12,298 nt of DNA from positions 1 to 12,298 of the forward strand of contig SKQM01000131.1 of the NCBI GenBank assembly GCA_007119005.1, read 5' to 3'. Shown here one piece after another: positions 7,795 through 12,298 of this stretch (the stretch's first letter is position 1; the number at the start of each line of letters is the position of its first letter). The notes under the pieces are model-generated. The model made no database searches and had not been told where the DNA came from. It was given only the letters and a program-made list of their open reading frames with translations. This DNA is from Thioalkalivibrio sp. Its GTDB lineage: Bacteria > Pseudomonadota > Gammaproteobacteria > Ectothiorhodospirales > Ectothiorhodospiraceae. Made by a program: the position numbers and the translations under genes.

Positions 7795-7931
7795 AAACCT
7801 GTAACGCAGCCCTGCGCAAGCCGCTTTCCTGAACCGATGGGCGGCTTCTGGCGCGTCCGCGCGGTCCACGCCGGCTCCGCACGGAGGGATGTTGGTGGAA
7901 CCCGGGCGCAAACGGAGTGGTCCCGAGCGAC
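7795..7931 (+). other. smg-topA spacer with an imperfect stem-loop
   Basis: The 137-base gap contains AAGCCGC (7818-7824) and GCGGCTT (7841-7847), a 7-bp stem around a 16-base loop, flanked by further GCGC pairs. No T-run follows, so a rho-independent terminator is not supported. No clear -35/-10 pair is visible. A strong Shine-Dalgarno-like GGAGGG at 7883-7888 is too far from the topA ATG (about 43 bases) to serve it directly. The spacer may still carry a topA promoter. Confidence 0.35.
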
Positions 7932-10451
7932 ATGAGCAAGAATCTCGTCATTGTGGAATCGCCTGCAAAGGCCAAGACCATCGGCAAGTACCTCGGGCCG
8001 GACTTCACCGTGCTCGCGTCCTACGGGCACGTGCGCGACCTGGTCCCGAAGGAGGGCGCGGTGGATCCGGACGCCGCGTTCCGGATGAACTACGAAGTGA
8101 TCGAGCGCAACGAACGGCAGGTCCAGGCGATTGCCCGGGCCCTGAAGTCCGCGGACACGCTGATCCTCGCGACCGACCCCGACCGCGAGGGCGAAGCGAT
8201 TTCCTGGCACCTGCTGGAGATCCTGCGCGAGCGCGGGTTGCTTGGCGACCGACCGGTGAAGCGTGTGGTCTTCCACGAGATCACGCAGCGCGCCATCAAG
8301 GAGGCGGTCGCCGACCCACGCACACTTTCCACCGACCTGATCAACGCCCAGCAGGCACGCCGCGCGCTCGACTACCTGGTCGGCTTCAATCTTTCGCCGC
8401 TGCTCTGGCGCAAGATCAAGCGCGGCCTGTCCGCGGGACGGGTGCAGAGCCCGGCGCTGCGGATGATCTGCGAGCGCGAGGACGAAATCGAGCGCTTCAT
8501 CGCCCGGGAATACTGGACCATCGATGCGCAGGCGCGGCGTGAAGACCAGCCCTTCACCGCGCGGCTCACCTACCTTGACGGACGGAAACTCGACCAGTTC
8601 GACCTGAACTCCGACTCACTCGCCCACGACGCGCGGACCCGGCTGCTGCAGGCGGCGGGAGGCCAACTGCGCGTGGATGCAGTGGAAAAGAAACAGCGCA
8701 AGCGCAACCCGGCCGCCCCGTTCACCACCTCGACTCTCCAGCAGGAGGCATCGCGCAAGCTCGGCTTCACCGCCAGCCGCACGATGCGCGTCGCGCAGCA
8801 GCTGTACGAGGGGATCGATCTCGGCAGCGGTGCGATCGGCCTGATCACCTACATGCGCACCGACTCGGTGACCCTGGCCGGCGAAGCCATCGCCGAAATC
8901 CGCAGTCTGATCGACGAGCGCTACGGCGCGGACAACCTGCCGTCGAGCCCGCGTCAGTACAAGACCAAGTCGAAGAATGCCCAGGAAGCGCACGAAGCGA
9001 TCCGCCCGACCTCGGTGCGCCGGCTGCCTGAAGAAGTGCGCAACCGCATGACGTCGGACCAGGCCCGGCTCTACGAGCTGATCTGGAAGCGCACCGTCGC
9101 CTGCCAGATGGTCCACGCGACCTTCGACACGGTCGCGGCCGACCTGGTCCCCGGTGACAGCTCGCACCGCTTCCGCGCCACTGGCTCGACGCTCCGTCAT
9201 GCCGGCTTCATCGCCGTGTACCAGGAGGGCCGCGACGAGGCGGCAGCGGCCGACGAGGAGGAGGAGCGCCGGTTGCCCGAGCTCGTCGAGGGCATGGTCG
9301 TCGATCTGCTCGACATCAGCGCCGACCAGCATTTCACCGAACCCCCGCCGCGCTACACCGAGGCCAGCCTGGTCAAGACGCTTGAGGAATACGGCATCGG
9401 CCGCCCGTCGACCTATGCCAGCATCATCTCGACCCTGCAGTCGCGCGAATACGTGGAGATGGACGGCAAGCGCTTCCTGCCCACCGACATCGGCCGGATC
9501 GTCAACAGCTTCCTGACCCAGCACTTCACCCGCTACGTCGACTACGACTTCACCGCGAAACTCGAGGACGAACTCGACGAGATCGCGCGTGGCGAGAAGG
9601 ACTGGATCCCGGTGCTGGAGCACTTCTGGACCGATTTCCGGGAACAGGTCGAGGACAAGGCCGCCAGCGTCACCCGAGCCGAGGCGGTGCAGTCGCGGGA
9701 CCTGGGCACGGACCCGAAGAGCGGGCGTCCGGTGAGCGTGCGCATGGGCCGGTTCGGACCCATCGTGCAGATCGGCACCAAGGACGACGAGGAGAAACCG
9801 CGGTTCGCGGGCCTGCTGCCGGGGCAGAAGATGGACCAGGTCACGCTGGACGAGGCGCTCGCGCTGTTCAAGCTGCCCCGTGAACTGGGCGAGACCGAGG
9901 ACGGCGAACCGGTGCAGGTGAATGTCGGCCGCTTCGGCCCATACGTGAAGTACGGCCGCAGGTTCGCGTCGCTGGGTCCGGATGACGACGTCTGGACCAT
10001 CGAACTGCCTCGGGCACTCGAAATCATCGCCGAGAAGAAGGCCCTGGACGCCCAGAAATACATCAAGTCCTTCGCGGAAGAGGGAATCGAGGTGCTGAAT
10101 GGGCGCTACGGACCCTACATCACCGACGGTAAGAAGAACGCGAAGATCCCGAAGGACCGGGAGCCGGCAAGCCTGACGCTGGACGAGTGCCGGGAACTGC
10201 TGGCCGCCGCCCCGGAGCGGCGCGGCCGGCGCAACGGCAAGGCGGCCAGGGCGCCGGCGAAGGACGCGGCGGCCAGAAAGTCGAACGGCACCAGGAAACC
10301 GGCGGCATCGCGGTCCAAAACCACGAAGGCCGCATCCGGGAAGAAACGCAGCACCCCCAAGGCGAAGAAGCCCGCATCGGACAAGCCGGCGAAGACCACC
10401 AAGCGTGGCGCCCAGGAGTCCGGCCGTCCGGGCGCCGTGGGCGGAAGCTGA
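7932..10451 (+). CDS. topA: DNA topoisomerase I (type IA)
   Basis: Relaxes negatively supercoiled DNA by a transient 5'-phosphotyrosine break. It has 839 residues from the ATG at 7932 (MSKNLVIVESPAKAKTIGKYL); a GTG five codons earlier is less likely. The TOPRIM domain holds E9 and the acidic triad D82, D84, E86 (DPDREGE). The core carries the strand-passage signature SAGRVQSPALR and the active-site LITYMRTDS, with Y307 as nucleophile and R309 beside it. Three C-terminal topoisomerase repeats are seen near residues 604 (RMGRFGP), 666 (GRFGPYVKYG) and 724 (GRYGPYITDG). Unlike E. coli TopA there are no four-cysteine zinc ribbons: the only Cys in the last third lies in LDECREL. The last 80 residues (760-839) form an Ala/Lys/Arg-rich tail with 25 basic residues, probably for non-specific DNA binding. 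The ribosome site is weak. Confidence 0.97.
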   Translation: MSKNLVIVESPAKAKTIGKYLGPDFTVLASYGHVRDLVPKEGAVDPDAAFRMNYEVIERNERQVQAIARALKSADTLILATDPDREGEAISWHLLEILRERGLLGDRPVKRVVFHEITQRAIKEAVADPRTLSTDLINAQQARRALDYLVGFNLSPLLWRKIKRGLSAGRVQSPALRMICEREDEIERFIAREYWTIDAQARREDQPFTARLTYLDGRKLDQFDLNSDSLAHDARTRLLQAAGGQLRVDAVEKKQRKRNPAAPFTTSTLQQEASRKLGFTASRTMRVAQQLYEGIDLGSGAIGLITYMRTDSVTLAGEAIAEIRSLIDERYGADNLPSSPRQYKTKSKNAQEAHEAIRPTSVRRLPEEVRNRMTSDQARLYELIWKRTVACQMVHATFDTVAADLVPGDSSHRFRATGSTLRHAGFIAVYQEGRDEAAAADEEEERRLPELVEGMVVDLLDISADQHFTEPPPRYTEASLVKTLEEYGIGRPSTYASIISTLQSREYVEMDGKRFLPTDIGRIVNSFLTQHFTRYVDYDFTAKLEDELDEIARGEKDWIPVLEHFWTDFREQVEDKAASVTRAEAVQSRDLGTDPKSGRPVSVRMGRFGPIVQIGTKDDEEKPRFAGLLPGQKMDQVTLDEALALFKLPRELGETEDGEPVQVNVGRFGPYVKYGRRFASLGPDDDVWTIELPRALEIIAEKKALDAQKYIKSFAEEGIEVLNGRYGPYITDGKKNAKIPKDREPASLTLDECRELLAAAPERRGRRNGKAARAPAKDAAARKSNGTRKPAASRSKTTKAASGKKRSTPKAKKPASDKPAKTTKRGAQESGRPGAVGGS

Positions 10452-10484
10452 CGCGTCCGCGATCAGGGACACCCACCAGCACCG

Positions 10485-11099
10485 ATGGCCGGTCCGACTG
10501 GAGCACAGCGGGAGACCCTCGTCTCGGACGACACCGCGGCGATCGCCGCGGTGGTGCGCAGGGGCGGCGTGATCGCCTATCCGACCGAGGCGGTGTTCGG
10601 GCTCGGCTGTCGGCCCGCCGATGCCGCTGCGTTCGAGCGGATCCTGGAGGTCAAGAACCGCGATGTCGGCAAGGGCGTGATCGTGATCACCGACGATCTG
10701 TCGCGGGTGGCCCACTGGTTGGAACCCGTGCCGGAGGCGATGCAGGCGATGGCCGAGGCCTCCTGGCCGGGCCCCCACACCTGGCTCTGGCCGTCCCGTT
10801 CGTCCTGCCCGCCCTGGCTGAGGGGCAGCCACACCCGACTGGCCGTTCGGGTCACCGCCCACCCCGCGGTGCGCGCATTGTGCGCCGCGGCGGGTTCCGC
10901 GCTGGTTTCCACCAGTGCGAACCTTTCGGGCGAACCGCCCTGCCGCGACACTCGTTGCGTCCGGGAGTGCTTCGAGGGGCGCCTCGACGGGATCCTGGAC
11001 CTGCCCTGCGCCGGCGCGGAGGCGCCAAGCAGCATCCGCGACATGCTCACCGGGGCCTGGATCCGTGGCGGCCCGACAGCGCGAACCGCCGATCAGTAG
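10485..11099 (+). CDS. tsaC: Threonylcarbamoyl-AMP synthase TsaC
   Basis: Makes threonylcarbamoyl-AMP from threonine, bicarbonate and ATP, the first step of the t6A37 modification of ANN-reading tRNAs. The 204 residues match TsaC (YrdC) rather than the longer Sua5: IAYPTEAVFGLGCRP near the start, the basic motif KNRDVGKG (usually K-x-R-P-x-x-K-G), WPGPHTW, LAVRVTAHP and VSTSANLSGEPPCR, then SSIRDMLTG near the end. The stretch HTWLWPSRSSC departs from the more common VTFVFPA-like sequence but stays in frame, so it is variation rather than a frameshift. The ATG is the only good start before the conserved region; its ribosome site is weak (AGGGA about 15 bases upstream). It begins 33 bases after topA, probably in the same transcript. 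Confidence 0.95.
   Translation: MAGPTGAQRETLVSDDTAAIAAVVRRGGVIAYPTEAVFGLGCRPADAAAFERILEVKNRDVGKGVIVITDDLSRVAHWLEPVPEAMQAMAEASWPGPHTWLWPSRSSCPPWLRGSHTRLAVRVTAHPAVRALCAAAGSALVSTSANLSGEPPCRDTRCVRECFEGRLDGILDLPCAGAEAPSSIRDMLTGAWIRGGPTARTADQ

Positions 11100-12298
<1,199 letters not shown>

Noticed and set aside
7795..7931. Possible rho-independent terminator after smg
   Set aside because: There is a stem-loop but no T-tract after it; a topA promoter or readthrough is equally possible.
7889..8542. 217-codon frame starting at the GGAGGG site before topA
   Set aside because: Arg-rich, out of frame with topA, and the Shine-Dalgarno-like bases touch the ATG with no spacing. A short leader peptide cannot be excluded, but nothing supports it.
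10760..10835. Possible frameshift in tsaC around the divergent HTWLWPSRSSC stretch
   Set aside because: Conserved motifs before (WPGP) and after (LAVRVTAHP) are in the same frame, with a family-like number of residues between them.

Overview
This window is a GC-rich, gene-dense stretch of ordinary chromosomal housekeeping genes. Codons are strongly G/C-biased at the third position, spacers are short, and many neighbours overlap by 1 to 29 bases. Gene content and order (rsmB-fmt-def facing a LysM protein-dprA, then smg-topA-tsaC-hemF-hemB) are those of Gammaproteobacteria. The high GC, a DUF4390-NtrY pair next to rsmB and topA inside the dprA cluster suggest a Chromatiales/Ectothiorhodospiraceae- or Xanthomonadales-like lineage; that placement is inference. 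Oxygen-dependent HemF implies the cell meets oxygen.

Layout. Bases 1-4800 are a leftward operon, read from right to left: def, fmt, rsmB, a small exported DUF4390 protein, then an NtrY-like membrane sensor kinase that runs off the left edge. Junctions are very tight (1-base overlap, 4-base overlap, 4-base gap, about 16-base overlap), so translational coupling is likely. Bases 4801-5073 are a divergent intergenic region and the most likely place for promoters. Bases 5074-12298 are a rightward series: a LysM lipoprotein resembling TsaP, dprA, smg, topA, tsaC, hemF and the start of hemB.

Function. def and fmt are the two ends of the N-formyl-methionine cycle. rsmB and tsaC modify rRNA and tRNA. 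dprA handles incoming single-stranded DNA and topA relaxes negative supercoils. hemF and hemB make haem. The LysM lipoprotein is an envelope protein, possibly a type IV pilus secretin anchor. DUF4390 and Smg are conserved families without a settled role.

I see no mobile element, CRISPR array, RNA gene, toxin-antitoxin pair, defence island or obvious horizontally acquired DNA. I found no convincing new system. The points worth a second look are small: a strong hairpin over the fmt start, a TopA without zinc ribbons but with a basic tail, the exported DUF4390 protein coupled to a sensor kinase, and the lipobox on the TsaP-like protein.
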